From the NCBI GenBank assembly GCA_020445605.1, contig JAGRGH010000032.1:1-64000 (forward strand): a stretch of 64,000 nt of DNA. The letters run 5' to 3'. Numbering within the stretch: position 1 is the stretch's first letter; each line of letters starts with the position of its first letter. Shown here one piece after another: positions 18,049-26,043 of the stretch. A program made the position numbers and the translations under genes. Origin of the DNA: Chromatiales bacterium (lineage in GTDB: Bacteria; Pseudomonadota; Gammaproteobacteria; JAGRGH01). Under the pieces are notes generated by a model that had not been told where the DNA came from, made no database searches, and was given only the letters and a program-made list of their open reading frames with translations.

Positions 18049-18594
18049 ATGAATCGACATCCAGAAAGACTCGCGCAAATCCACGCCCGGCTCAAGCGGT
18101 TCAGGTTTCTACACCGTTCGTTCGCCGGCGCAGTTCTGACGCTGCTGTGCGCGGCAAACGCGGTCGCCGACAAGGGCGACCCCGACTTCGAGCGCGTGCT
18201 GAATGCCGCGGCGCCGCCCCCGGGCGTGGTCTTCGAGGTGGTGCAGTCGCGCGAGGACGACATCCGCTGGGCGCTGCCGCTGGTCGCCGATCGGGCGCGC
18301 AGGCTGCGCGAACGCTTTCCGGAGCTAGCCGTGGCGGTCGTCTTTCACGGCAAGGAGGAATTCGCCCTCATGCGTGACCGTGCCGAACGTTACCCCGAGG
18401 CGCACGCCGAGGTGCAGGCCCTGAACAGCGCCGGCGTCAACGTGCATGTCTGCGAAACGCACGCTTCGTGGTACCGGCACAGCGCCGCGGACTTTCCGGA
18501 CTACGTCAAGGTCGTCGCGGCCGGGCCGGCAACGCTGAACGACTACGAGGCCCTCGACTGGGTGCGCCTGTTCGTGACCAGGCCCGGGAAGTGA
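18049..18594 (+). CDS. DsrE/DsrF-like family secreted protein
   Basis: A 181-residue protein with an N-terminal hydrophobic signal segment (about residues 20-41) and a DsrE/F-like fold. A parallel-strand pattern appears in LAVAVVFHGKEEFALM and GVNVHVCETHASW, which includes a single conserved-looking Cys. Proteins of this type are annotated as intracellular sulfur oxidation DsrE/F-family members; the DsrE Cys carries sulfur as a persulfide. Here the Cys lies in VCETHASWY, in line with a sulfur-carrier role, but the signal segment points to the periplasm. Its stop overlaps the GTG of the next gene (GTGA), so translation is coupled. Confidence 0.7.
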   Translation: MNRHPERLAQIHARLKRFRFLHRSFAGAVLTLLCAANAVADKGDPDFERVLNAAAPPPGVVFEVVQSREDDIRWALPLVADRARRLRERFPELAVAVVFHGKEEFALMRDRAERYPEAHAEVQALNSAGVNVHVCETHASWYRHSAADFPDYVKVVAAGPATLNDYEALDWVRLFVTRPGK

Positions 18595-19145
18595 GTGCAA
18601 CCACACCGTCCGAGCAGGAGCGGCAGATTCTCGCCACCCATGCGGCGTTCATCCGCGGGGTGGTCGAGGCCTGCGGCGACCCGAGCCGGCGAGCGCCGAT
18701 CGAACAGCTGTTCCCGGCCATGGTCGCCAACGGTTGGCAGGCCCTGGTCGAGGCCGTACGCGCGATTTTTGCCGGCAAACGCGAGGCCGTGCTTGCCGGT
18801 CCGCTCGATGACGAGGACCGCGCCGTGGTACGCGCGATCCTGCGTGGGTTGCAGAACCCGGACAGCCTGCCCACCCCGGAAGCACCGGATCCGGCGGCCG
18901 CCGCCCCGGGGCTCGCCGGGCTGATTCGGGCGGCCGCCCGCGGTGATGCGCAGGCGCTCGCGGCGCTCGGGACGATGGGTGAACAGATGCGCGCGGCCGG
19001 CGGCGATCTGGCCAGGCTGGCCGGGGTGATCCGGCCGATGCTCAACGGCGAACGCGACCTGGACCGCCTCACCCGCGGCATGGGCGAACGCGGTCAGCAG
19101 TTGTTGCGCTCGATCGTCGAGGCGCTCGAGCGCAGTCTGCACTGA
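18591..19145 (+). CDS. Hypothetical protein coupled to the DsrE-like gene
   Basis: A 184-residue soluble, Ala/Arg-rich, mostly helical protein. No known domain was recognised. The C-terminal half has a heptad-like pattern (LAGLIRAAARGDAQALAALG and onward) and no membrane helices or signal peptide. The start is GTG at 18591, whose last two bases belong to the TGA of the DsrE-like gene, with GGGAA just upstream. This coupling is the best clue to its function: it is probably made together with the DsrE-like protein. Confidence that it is a real gene rests on the overlap and on frame-consistent codon use. Confidence 0.7.
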   Translation: MSATTPSEQERQILATHAAFIRGVVEACGDPSRRAPIEQLFPAMVANGWQALVEAVRAIFAGKREAVLAGPLDDEDRAVVRAILRGLQNPDSLPTPEAPDPAAAAPGLAGLIRAAARGDAQALAALGTMGEQMRAAGGDLARLAGVIRPMLNGERDLDRLTRGMGERGQQLLRSIVEALERSLH

Positions 19146-19233
19146 CGCTGACTGAATCGGCGTGTCCTGCCGCACGGCGGCGTGCAGGGCGGGCCGGCCT
19201 CACCGGAAGGACCGAACCTTACCGGGGAGTCCT

Positions 19234-19605
19234 CTAGGCCTCCGGCGCCTTGCGCTTGTGACCGGCCGCGGCCAGCCGCGCGAGATAGTCGTGCCAGTTG
19301 CGGCTGTAGTGTCGGCCGAGGCTGTAGAGCGTGTCCCAGGAATAGATGCCGGTGTTGTGGCCGTCATCGAAATGCAGGCACACGGCGTAGTTGCCGACCG
19401 GATCGATCGCCTCGACGTTCACGCCTTCCTTGCCGACCTGCAGCACGCCCTGCCCCGGCCCGTGCCCCTGCACCTCGGCCGAGGGCGAGTACACGCGCAG
19501 GTATTCGGCCGGCAGGTTGAAGCGCTCGCCGTCGTCGAACGCGACCTCGAGGGTGCGCGACTTGCGGTGCAGATTGATTTCGGTCGGCATGGGCTTGGAT
19601 GCCAT
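19234..19605 (-). CDS. DUF971 (gamma-butyrobetaine hydroxylase-like N-terminal) protein
   Basis: A 123-residue protein consisting of the DUF971 domain, with the conserved FNLPAEYLRVYSPSAEVQGHG and DGHNTGIYSWDTLYSLG segments. The domain also forms the N terminus of gamma-butyrobetaine hydroxylases, where it binds zinc, but a stand-alone copy just after hslU is widespread in proteobacteria and has no settled function. ATG at 19605, 14 bases after the hslU stop, so it is probably part of the hslVU operon. No terminator with a T-run was found downstream of it. Confidence 0.9.
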   Translation of the reverse strand: MASKPMPTEINLHRKSRTLEVAFDDGERFNLPAEYLRVYSPSAEVQGHGPGQGVLQVGKEGVNVEAIDPVGNYAVCLHFDDGHNTGIYSWDTLYSLGRHYSRNWHDYLARLAAAGHKRKAPEA

Positions 19606-19619
19606 CGGAACGACTCCCG

Positions 19620-20954
19620 TCAGAGGATGTAGCGGCTCAGGTCTTCGTCGGACGCAAGCTCGGCGAGCTGCGCGTCGACGTAGGCACGGTCGACCTCGAT
19701 CACGCCCGTCTCGCCCTCGCCGGCCTCGAACGAAACGTTTTCCATCAACCGTTCCATGACCGTGTGCAGACGCCGCGCGCCGATGTTCTCGGTGCGCTCG
19801 TTGACCTGCCAGGCGATCTCGGCGAGACGCGCGATGCCGTCGGCATGGAAACGCAGATTCACGCCCTCGGTGCCGAGCAGCGCGACATATTGTTCGGTCA
19901 GCGAGGCATCCGGTTCGGTCAGGATGCGCACGAAATCCCCGACGCTCAGTGCGTCGAGTTCGACCCGGATCGGCAGCCGGCCCTGCAGCTCCGGAATCAG
20001 GTCCGACGGTTTCGCCATGTGAAACGCGCCCGAGGCGATGAACAGCACGTGGTCGGTGCGGACCATGCCGTACTTGGTGGTCACCGTGCAGCCCTCGACC
20101 AGCGGCAGCAGGTCGCGCTGCACGCCCTCGCGCGAGACATCCGCGCCGGTGACTTCGGCACGGCGCGTGATCTTGTCGATCTCGTCGAGGAAAACGATGC
20201 CGTGTTGTTCGACGGCGTCGATCGCGCGGGCCTTGATGTCCTCGTCGTTGATCATGCGCGCTGCCTCTTCCTCGCGCAGCAGTTTGAGCGCCTCGCGCAC
20301 GCGCAGCTTGCGGTGCTTGCGGCGCTGGCCAGCCATGTCCTGGAACATGCCCTGGAGCTGCTGGGTCATTTCCTCCATGCCCGGCGGCGCCATGATCTCG
20401 ACCCCGAACGCACGGCTGGAGATCTCGATCTCGACCTCACGCTCGTCGAGCTTTCCTTCGCGCAGCTGCTTGCGAAACTTCTGCCGGGTGTCCGCCTGGT
20501 CGTCACGCGGGTCAGCCGCGTTCCAGTCATTGCTGGACGGGCGTGGCAGCAGCGCATCGAGCACGCGCTCCTCGGCGGCATCATCAGCGCGATGGCGGAC
20601 CTTCTCGACCTCGGTCTCACGGGTCATCTTCACCGCGGCTTCGGCCAGATCGCGGATGATCGAGTCGACCTCGCGCCCGACATAGCCGACCTCGGTGAAT
20701 TTCGTCGCCTCGACCTTGATGAACGGCGCGTTCGCCAGCCGTGCCAGACGCCGCGCGATCTCGGTCTTGCCGACACCGGTCGGGCCGATCATCAGGATGT
20801 TCTTCGGCGTGACCTCTTCACGCAGCGGGCTGTCGAGCTGCGCGCGGCGCCAACGGTTGCGCAGCGCGATCGCCACGGCGCGCTTGGCGGCGCGCTGGCC
20901 GATGATGTGCTTGTCGAGTTCCTCGACGATTTCGCGCGGGGTCATGTTCGACAT
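19620..20954 (-). CDS. hslU: HslU ATPase subunit of the HslUV protease
   Basis: A 444-residue AAA+ unfoldase that feeds substrates into HslV. It starts with [17 protein letters not shown], has Walker [10 protein letters not shown], an inserted I-domain between about 110 and 240, Walker [10 protein letters not shown], sensor regions, and the conserved C-terminal LSRYIL needed to activate HslV. The length matches the family. It lies 6 bases downstream of hslV in the usual order. ATG start (an upstream in-frame ATG at residue 1 is three codons before MTPREI; either is possible). Confidence 0.97.
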   Translation of the reverse strand: MSNMTPREIVEELDKHIIGQRAAKRAVAIALRNRWRRAQLDSPLREEVTPKNILMIGPTGVGKTEIARRLARLANAPFIKVEATKFTEVGYVGREVDSIIRDLAEAAVKMTRETEVEKVRHRADDAAEERVLDALLPRPSSNDWNAADPRDDQADTRQKFRKQLREGKLDEREVEIEISSRAFGVEIMAPPGMEEMTQQLQGMFQDMAGQRRKHRKLRVREALKLLREEEAARMINDEDIKARAIDAVEQHGIVFLDEIDKITRRAEVTGADVSREGVQRDLLPLVEGCTVTTKYGMVRTDHVLFIASGAFHMAKPSDLIPELQGRLPIRVELDALSVGDFVRILTEPDASLTEQYVALLGTEGVNLRFHADGIARLAEIAWQVNERTENIGARRLHTVMERLMENVSFEAGEGETGVIEVDRAYVDAQLAELASDEDLSRYIL

Positions 20955-20960
20955 CGATGG

Positions 20961-21506
20961 TTAGTCCCCGGGAGCCAGTTCTTCAAGCACGATCTGATGG
21001 TTGGTGTACACACAGATGTCCGCGGCGATGCCGAGCGAACGCTCGACGATTTCGCGCGCACCGAGCGGCGAATGCGCCAGCAGCGCGCGCGCGGCGGCCA
21101 GCGCGTAGGCGCCGCCCGAGCCGATCGCCATGACGTCGTCCTCGGGCTGCACCACATCACCGGTGCCGGAGATCATCAGCGATACCTCGTGATCGGCCAC
21201 CGCCAGCAACGCATCGAGGCGGCGCAGCATGCGATCGGTGCGCCAGTCCTTGGCGAGTTCGACGGCCGCGCGGGTCAGGTGCCCGGAGTGCTTCTCGAGC
21301 TTGCCCTCGAAACGCTCGAACAGGGTGAAGGCGTCGGCCGTCGCACCGGCGAAGCCGGCGAGCACGCGCTCCTTGTACAGGCGGCGCACCTTGCGCGCGT
21401 TGCCCTTCATGACCGTGTTGCCCATGGTCACCTGGCCGTCGCCGCCGAGCACGACATGGCCGTCGCGACGAACGCTGAGAATGGTCGTGCCGTGAAATTC
21501 GATCAT
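20961..21506 (-). CDS. hslV: HslV peptidase subunit of the HslUV protease
   Basis: A 181-residue N-terminal-nucleophile threonine peptidase. The family start [21 protein letters not shown] is preceded by MIEFHG, so the catalytic Thr would be exposed by removal of a six-residue propeptide after Gly rather than by Met removal alone. Such short extensions occur in other proteobacteria. Other conserved stretches are [16 protein letters not shown] and [15 protein letters not shown]. The ATG at 21506 was chosen as the first ATG near the domain. First gene of hslV-hslU-DUF971; two candidate promoters lie upstream. Confidence 0.96.
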   Translation of the reverse strand: MIEFHGTTILSVRRDGHVVLGGDGQVTMGNTVMKGNARKVRRLYKERVLAGFAGATADAFTLFERFEGKLEKHSGHLTRAAVELAKDWRTDRMLRRLDALLAVADHEVSLMISGTGDVVQPEDDVMAIGSGGAYALAAARALLAHSPLGAREIVERSLGIAADICVYTNHQIVLEELAPGD

Positions 21507-21547
21507 CTGGACGGGTGCAAAACGCTGGCGGGGGCAAACGGGCGCCG

Positions 21548-21576
21548 ATTGTAAACGGCGCCCGGCGGCGGTCCAA
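21548..21576 (-). promoter_or_regulatory. Sigma-70 type promoter of hslVU
   Basis: On the minus strand, TTGGAC (21576-21571) and TACAAT (21553-21548) are separated by 17 bases. Both hexamers are close to consensus at optimal spacing. The -10 lies 42 bases upstream of the hslV ATG, which would give a leader of about 35 bases. Confidence 0.65.
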
Positions 21577-21620
21577 CCCGGTCCGGAATTTGACCCGCGC
21601 AACCCGGGTGGACTTGCGCG

Positions 21621-21648
21621 AACTGGGTCCGGCACTGGAACATTTCAA
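21621..21648 (-). promoter_or_regulatory. Possible heat-shock (sigma-32) promoter of hslVU
   Basis: On the minus strand, TTGAAA (21648-21643) is followed after 15 bases by CCCAGTT (21627-21621). The sigma-32 pattern is CTTGAAA with CCCATnT at 13-15 bases. hslVU is a classical heat-shock operon, which supports the reading, but the -10 match is imperfect. Confidence 0.4.
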
Positions 21649-21681
21649 CCCCCCGACCGGAACGACCGAGGAGCGGCCAAC

Positions 21682-22530
21682 GTGAGCATCTACACCCTGA
21701 TCCTGCTGACCGGCGCGCTGGGCGGCAATGGCGAGACACTGGATATCGACCGGCAGCCTACGAGCGAGCGCTTCGCACATGTGCGCGAGTGTCACCGCCG
21801 CGGCGCCGACCTCACCGCACGCCAGGCTGAGCGCGGACTCCAGGACAGCCGCTCGGATCTGCGCGACGCGCGTCGCGACGGCGCCAACGGCCGCTTCGTC
21901 GGCTATCAGTGCGTGGAGATCGGCGGCGCAGGCGCCGGCGGCGCCACGCCCGGCGTCACGCTCTACGAGCTCAGCGGACTGCGCGGCGAGAACGAAACCT
22001 TCTATGCGGATGACCCGGATCTCGGCGACAACCGGCTCGGACGCAATCGTGCAAGCTCGGTTCGCGTGCCGGACGGCTGCACGGTGACCCTGTACGACCG
22101 GGTCGGATACGGCGGCTCGTTCGTCACACTCTCGCGCGATGTGCTGAACCTGACCGGCACGAAGGTCGGCAGCAACGATGTCTCCTCGCTCAAGGTCGAC
22201 TGCCAGCGCGGCGGAGGCAGACCACCCCATGGCGGCCACCCGGGCCCAGATCGAGATCCCGCGAATGGCGCGGTGACGTTATATGCCGGCGAGAACTACT
22301 CCGGCGACTACGAGGTGCTCTATGACGACGACCGCGACCTCGGTGACAACCGGATCGGCCGAAACCGCGTGAGCTCGGTCGCGATGGCGCCGGGTTGCGC
22401 CGCACGACTGTTCGGCCGCGCCGACTTCGGCGGAGTGGATCTGGTGCTGCGCGACAGTGCCAGGAGCCTGCGCGGGACCGCGCTCGGCAACAACAACACC
22501 TCGTCGATCCGGGTCAGCTGCCGGCGTTGA
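21682..22530 (+). CDS. Beta/gamma-crystallin domain protein
   Basis: A 282-residue protein. After an N-terminal region rich in charged residues and three Cys (residues 1-82) come two beta/gamma-crystallin domains, roughly 92-175 and 195-282. Each has two Greek-key motifs marked by VTLYE/VTLYD or VTLYAGENYSGDYE strands. The clamp N/D-N/D-x-x-S/T-S is canonical only in the last motif (NNNTSS); the others read RNRASS, SNDVSS and RNRVSS, so calcium binding may be limited. No typical signal peptide was seen. The start is GTG at 21682 with GAGGAG eight bases upstream. The stop overlaps the TTG of the M48-like gene. Role unknown. Confidence 0.8.
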   Translation: MSIYTLILLTGALGGNGETLDIDRQPTSERFAHVRECHRRGADLTARQAERGLQDSRSDLRDARRDGANGRFVGYQCVEIGGAGAGGATPGVTLYELSGLRGENETFYADDPDLGDNRLGRNRASSVRVPDGCTVTLYDRVGYGGSFVTLSRDVLNLTGTKVGSNDVSSLKVDCQRGGGRPPHGGHPGPDRDPANGAVTLYAGENYSGDYEVLYDDDRDLGDNRIGRNRVSSVAMAPGCAARLFGRADFGGVDLVLRDSARSLRGTALGNNNTSSIRVSCRR

Positions 22531-23483
22531 TTCGCGAGGGCCTGCGAGACTGGTGGCGCGTCGACCCGCGTACGCGCCTGCGCCGGCAGATCGTCATCGC
22601 GCTGGCGCTGGCGCTGATCGCGGGCGGGATCGTCGCGCTGGTCGTGACCGTGAGCGCGGCCTGGCGCGGCGTGCAGGCAAACGAGACCGTGCCGATCACC
22701 GGACGCGCCCAGCGTGTCGAACTGTCCCAGGCGACGATGGCGGCGCTGGCCCGGCGTCTGATCGAATACAACGACGAGCACCGCGAACTGCTCACCGGGG
22801 GCACCCAGCTCGCGTGGCTGGAACGCGTCGCCGGCCGGCTGGCGGCGGTGGCACCGGAGTTCCCCGCCGGTTGGTCGTTCCGGCTGGACCATGGCGCGGG
22901 CGCGGATCTCAACGCCTACCCGGACGGCACCATCGGGCTGGACCTCGGCCTGTTCGCCTATGTCGGTTCAGAGGCCGAACTGGCGGCGCTAGTCGCCCAC
23001 GCGATGGGTCATGTGATCGCGCGACATGTCAATGAGGGTCTGACGACGCGTCGCCTGACCGACGCCGCCCGCCGCTATGTCACCGACCCGGACGGCGTCG
23101 CGCGCATCGAACGCCTGTCGCTGCTCGCTGCGGCCGGGCTCGAGCCGAAAGACGGCGACCCGGAGCCCTTCAGTCGCGAGTTCGAGACCGAGGCCGACAT
23201 CATCGGCATGACCCTGATGGCGCGCGCCTGCTTCGATCCGCTCGCCGCCCCGGTCATCTGGCACTGGCTGCGGCCACAGACCGTGCTACAGCAGGCCGAC
23301 GCACCGCCCGCGACGGCGCTGCGTGTGCATCGCGACTACGCGGCGCGGGTCTGGTCGATGGGGCGTGGCGCGCGCGACCGGTTCTCGAAAGTGACCGGCC
23401 ACTGCGAAAAACTCGACGGCGCCGTGCGCATCGCGCCGGCGGTCTCCTCAAGTCCGCCGCCAGGCGCCGACGGCGAACGCTGA
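22527..23483 (+). CDS. M48-like membrane metallopeptidase relative lacking the catalytic Glu
   Basis: A 318-residue protein with one N-terminal membrane helix (about residues 22-45) and an M48-type domain. The zinc motif normally HExxH reads HAMGH (VAHAMGHVIARH): both His ligands are kept but the general-base Glu is Ala. The third ligand region EFETEADIIGM is intact. The domain is therefore predicted to bind metal but to lack normal peptidase activity. The TTG at 22527 was chosen because its TG is shared with the TGA of the crystallin gene (TTGA), and no ATG precedes the membrane helix's end. The 3' end overlaps the convergent DUF423 gene by 36 bases. Confidence 0.75.
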   Translation: MIREGLRDWWRVDPRTRLRRQIVIALALALIAGGIVALVVTVSAAWRGVQANETVPITGRAQRVELSQATMAALARRLIEYNDEHRELLTGGTQLAWLERVAGRLAAVAPEFPAGWSFRLDHGAGADLNAYPDGTIGLDLGLFAYVGSEAELAALVAHAMGHVIARHVNEGLTTRRLTDAARRYVTDPDGVARIERLSLLAAAGLEPKDGDPEPFSREFETEADIIGMTLMARACFDPLAAPVIWHWLRPQTVLQQADAPPATALRVHRDYAARVWSMGRGARDRFSKVTGHCEKLDGAVRIAPAVSSSPPPGADGER

Positions 23484-23822
23484 CCAGCCGACGATGAAGG
23501 CCAGCCCGCCGACCGGAGTCAGCATGGCAACCGCGCGCGGCGCCCCCAGCGCCAGCGCGTACAGGCTGCCGCTGAACAGGACGATGCCGGCGACGAATGC
23601 AACCGCCGCGACCCGCGCCGCCCGCCCGGCCGCGTGCGTCTGCACCCAGAGCCCCACGGCAACGAGCGCCAGCGCGTGCCAGATCAGGTACTCTCCGGCC
23701 GTGCGATACCAGCCGAGCGCACGCGCATCCAGGTGCGGACTCAGCGCGTGAGCCCCGAACGCCCCGGCCAGCACGCCCAGCGCCGCGAACACGGCCCCCA
23801 TTCCGACCCAAGGATTATTCAT
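23448..23822 (-). CDS. DUF423 family membrane protein
   Basis: A 124-residue protein with four predicted membrane helices and the family features FGAHALSPHLD near the N terminus and TPVGGLAFIVGWSAFAVGA at the C terminus. The function of DUF423 is unknown. The start at 23822 uses the CATG tetramer whose other strand starts the lipase-like gene at 23821. An internal ATG at 23801 (giving MGAVFAALG) is the alternative and fits the usual family N terminus as well; neither ribosome site is strong. Its 3' end overlaps the M48-like gene by 36 bases, convergent. Confidence 0.85.
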   Translation of the reverse strand: MNNPWVGMGAVFAALGVLAGAFGAHALSPHLDARALGWYRTAGEYLIWHALALVAVGLWVQTHAAGRAARVAAVAFVAGIVLFSGSLYALALGAPRAVAMLTPVGGLAFIVGWSAFAVGAWRRT

Positions 23823-24630
23823 GAAAAGCCCCCGACTCTGGTTGCTGCTGTTCGTGCTCGCCGTCCCGATCCCGGGCCAGGCCGAAACCCTGATCCTGAT
23901 CCAGGGCTATCTCGGCGACGCGCAGACCTGGCGCTCCAACGGCATCACGAAAGCGTTGCACGAGGGTGGCTGGCGCGACGGCGGTCACCTGTACCGCACG
24001 CATCAGGGCGTGGCCGGACAGCGACCCGGCAAGAGCCCGCGGCGAATGTACACGATCGAACTGCCCACGGAGGCGCCGCTGGCCGTTCAGGCCGGCTGGA
24101 TCGGCGACTACGTGCGCGCGGCGCAGGCCTGGCATCCGGGTGAATCGCTGATCCTGATCGGCCATTCGGCCGGCGGCGTGGCCGCGCGGCTGTTCATGGT
24201 TGAACACGCGGACACCGCCGTCTCGGCGCTCGTCACCATCGCCAGCCCGCACCTGGGCACGGACATCGCAGCGCTCGGCGAATCCGTCGCCAACAGCCCG
24301 ATCGGCTGGTTCGCGGGCATGCTCGGCGAGAAGCGCCTGCAACGCGGCGCGGCACTGTTTCGCGACCTGAGCCCGGAACAGCCCGGCAACCTGCTGTTCT
24401 GGCTGAATCGGCAGCCACACCCGAACGCACGCTACGTATCGATCGTGCGTGCGCAGGGTGGACTGTTCGGCGCAAATGACAAGATCGTGCCGCCGTATGC
24501 GCAGGACATGAACAACGTCGCGGCCCTGCGCGGCCGGGCCCAGTCGATCGCCTCGAAAGGCGACCACCTGCTCGACGTCCAGGAAGGACGCGAGCTCGTT
24601 CGGCTGCTGAATTCGCTGCTGGCGGCCTGA
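23821..24630 (+). CDS. Secreted alpha/beta hydrolase (lipase-like)
   Basis: A 269-residue precursor with a Sec signal peptide (about residues 1-22, cleavage after GQA), then an alpha/beta-hydrolase fold. The first strand [14 protein letters not shown] forms the oxyanion region, and the nucleophile elbow is GHSAGG. A candidate acid is the Asp in GANDKIVPP, and a His in KGDHLLDVQ near the C terminus completes the triad. The pattern fits a triacylglycerol lipase or esterase. AAGGA lies 8 bases upstream of the ATG, inside the divergent DUF423 gene. The substrate is unknown. Confidence 0.82.
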   Translation: MKSPRLWLLLFVLAVPIPGQAETLILIQGYLGDAQTWRSNGITKALHEGGWRDGGHLYRTHQGVAGQRPGKSPRRMYTIELPTEAPLAVQAGWIGDYVRAAQAWHPGESLILIGHSAGGVAARLFMVEHADTAVSALVTIASPHLGTDIAALGESVANSPIGWFAGMLGEKRLQRGAALFRDLSPEQPGNLLFWLNRQPHPNARYVSIVRAQGGLFGANDKIVPPYAQDMNNVAALRGRAQSIASKGDHLLDVQEGRELVRLLNSLLAA

Positions 24631-24686
24631 TCAATCACCGGCCAAGGAAGATCGGGTTTCGGGTCGGCCCTGATAGACTTTCCGCG

Positions 24687-25433
24687 ATGAACGAACGCAC
24701 GACTGACTTCGGCTACGAGACCGTCGGCTGGGACGACAAGGCGCGGCGCGTGGCCGGCGTGTTCGACTCGGTCGCGGGTCGCTATGACGTGATGAACGAC
24801 CTGATGTCGTTCGGTCAGCATCGCATCTGGAAGCGCATCGCGATCGATCTGGCGGCGGTGCGCGAGGGTCAGCGGGTGCTCGATCTCGCCGGCGGCACCG
24901 GCGACCTGACGCGACAACTCGCCAGACGCGTGGGCCGCGACGGGCTGGTCTGCATTGCTGACATCAACGCACGAATGCTCGAACGCGGCCGCGAACGTCT
25001 GCTCGATTCCGGCGACGCCGCCCGCGTGCGCTTCGCGCTGGCGAACGCCGAACGCCTGCCGTTCGCGTCGGCGAGCTTTGACTGCGTGACCATCGCCTTC
25101 GGACTGCGCAACGTCACCGACAAGCCCGCGGCACTCGCCGAGATGCATCGCGTGCTGCGACCGGGTGGCCGGCTGATCGTGCTGGAGTTCTCGCGCCCGC
25201 GCACCCAGGGGCTACGCGCGGTGTACGACGCCTATTCGTTCGGCATCCTGCCGGCGCTCGGCAGGCTCGTCGCAGGGGATGCCGAAAGTTATCGCTATCT
25301 CGCGGAGTCCATCCGCATGCACCCGGACCAGGAAACCCTTGCCGGCATGGTGCGTGATGCCGGTTTCGTCGACGGCGACTGGCTGAACCTCGCCGGCGGC
25401 ATCGTGGCGATCCACCGTGGCTTTGTCGCCTGA
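24687..25433 (+). CDS. ubiE: Ubiquinone/menaquinone biosynthesis C-methyltransferase
   Basis: A 248-residue SAM-dependent methyltransferase that methylates the demethoxy-quinol ring in ubiquinone synthesis (and demethylmenaquinone where present). Motifs are [18 protein letters not shown], a class I SAM-binding [11 protein letters not shown] and the family [13 protein letters not shown] and [14 protein letters not shown] stretches. The length matches. First gene of the ubiE-ubiJ-ubiB order, overlapping ubiJ by 17 bases. ATG at 24687. Confidence 0.97.
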   Translation: MNERTTDFGYETVGWDDKARRVAGVFDSVAGRYDVMNDLMSFGQHRIWKRIAIDLAAVREGQRVLDLAGGTGDLTRQLARRVGRDGLVCIADINARMLERGRERLLDSGDAARVRFALANAERLPFASASFDCVTIAFGLRNVTDKPAALAEMHRVLRPGGRLIVLEFSRPRTQGLRAVYDAYSFGILPALGRLVAGDAESYRYLAESIRMHPDQETLAGMVRDAGFVDGDWLNLAGGIVAIHRGFVA

Positions 25434-26043
25434 GCGGCATCCGCCGGCCGCCCTGCTCGCCGCGATCGAGGCCGGTTTGAACCGTGCACTCGTTCGCGAT
25501 CCGGGCGCCGCGGCCCGGATTGCCGAACTCGCCGGACGGGTCGTCGGCTTCACGCTCGAACCCATCGGGCTCGCCGGGCACCTGCGCATCGGCAACGACA
25601 GTGTCGCCGTGCTCGCGGGACGTGCAGCAACACACGACGCGGAGCTTCGCGCCACACCCCGCGCGCTGGTGCGCCTGCTGCGCGGCGACGCGCCGGCGGC
25701 CGCCGGCGCGGACCTGCGCGGCAATGCGCGGCTGATCGAACGGCTCGCGGGCATTCTGCGGGCGCTGGATACCGATCCGGGCGGCCTGCTGAGCCGGTTG
25801 CTCGGACCCGCGCTTGCGGGTCCGGTCGATCGTGGCCTGCGCTCGCTGCGCGGGTTTTCGCGCGACGCCATCGGCGGATTTCGTGCCGACCTCGGGGACT
25901 ATCTGCAGTACGAATCCAGGGCGGTGGTCACCGCCGATGAACTTGCCGCGTTCGCCAACGACGTCGACCAGCTTCGCGCCGATGTCGACCGCCTGGCCGC
26001 GCGGGTAGAGATCGCCGCCAGACGCGGGGAAGCCGCGCCGTGA
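25417..26043 (+). CDS. ubiJ: Ubiquinone biosynthesis accessory factor, SCP2 domain
   Basis: A 208-residue protein with an N-terminal SCP2 sterol-carrier-like domain (about residues 20-115) and a C-terminal coiled coil (170-205). UbiJ is thought to carry lipid intermediates within the aerobic ubiquinone-synthesis complex. Sequence similarity is weak, as usual for this family, so the call depends on size and position between ubiE and ubiB. The start is uncertain: GTG at 25417 or TTG at 25423. Its TGA overlaps the GTG of ubiB. Confidence 0.85.
   Translation: MALSPERHPPAALLAAIEAGLNRALVRDPGAAARIAELAGRVVGFTLEPIGLAGHLRIGNDSVAVLAGRAATHDAELRATPRALVRLLRGDAPAAAGADLRGNARLIERLAGILRALDTDPGGLLSRLLGPALAGPVDRGLRSLRGFSRDAIGGFRADLGDYLQYESRAVVTADELAAFANDVDQLRADVDRLAARVEIAARRGEAAP

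Noticed and set aside
20961-21506. Starting HslV directly at the Thr codon
   Set aside because: No start codon lies immediately before the TTI segment; the short MIEFHG extension is found in other proteobacterial HslV and is likely removed.
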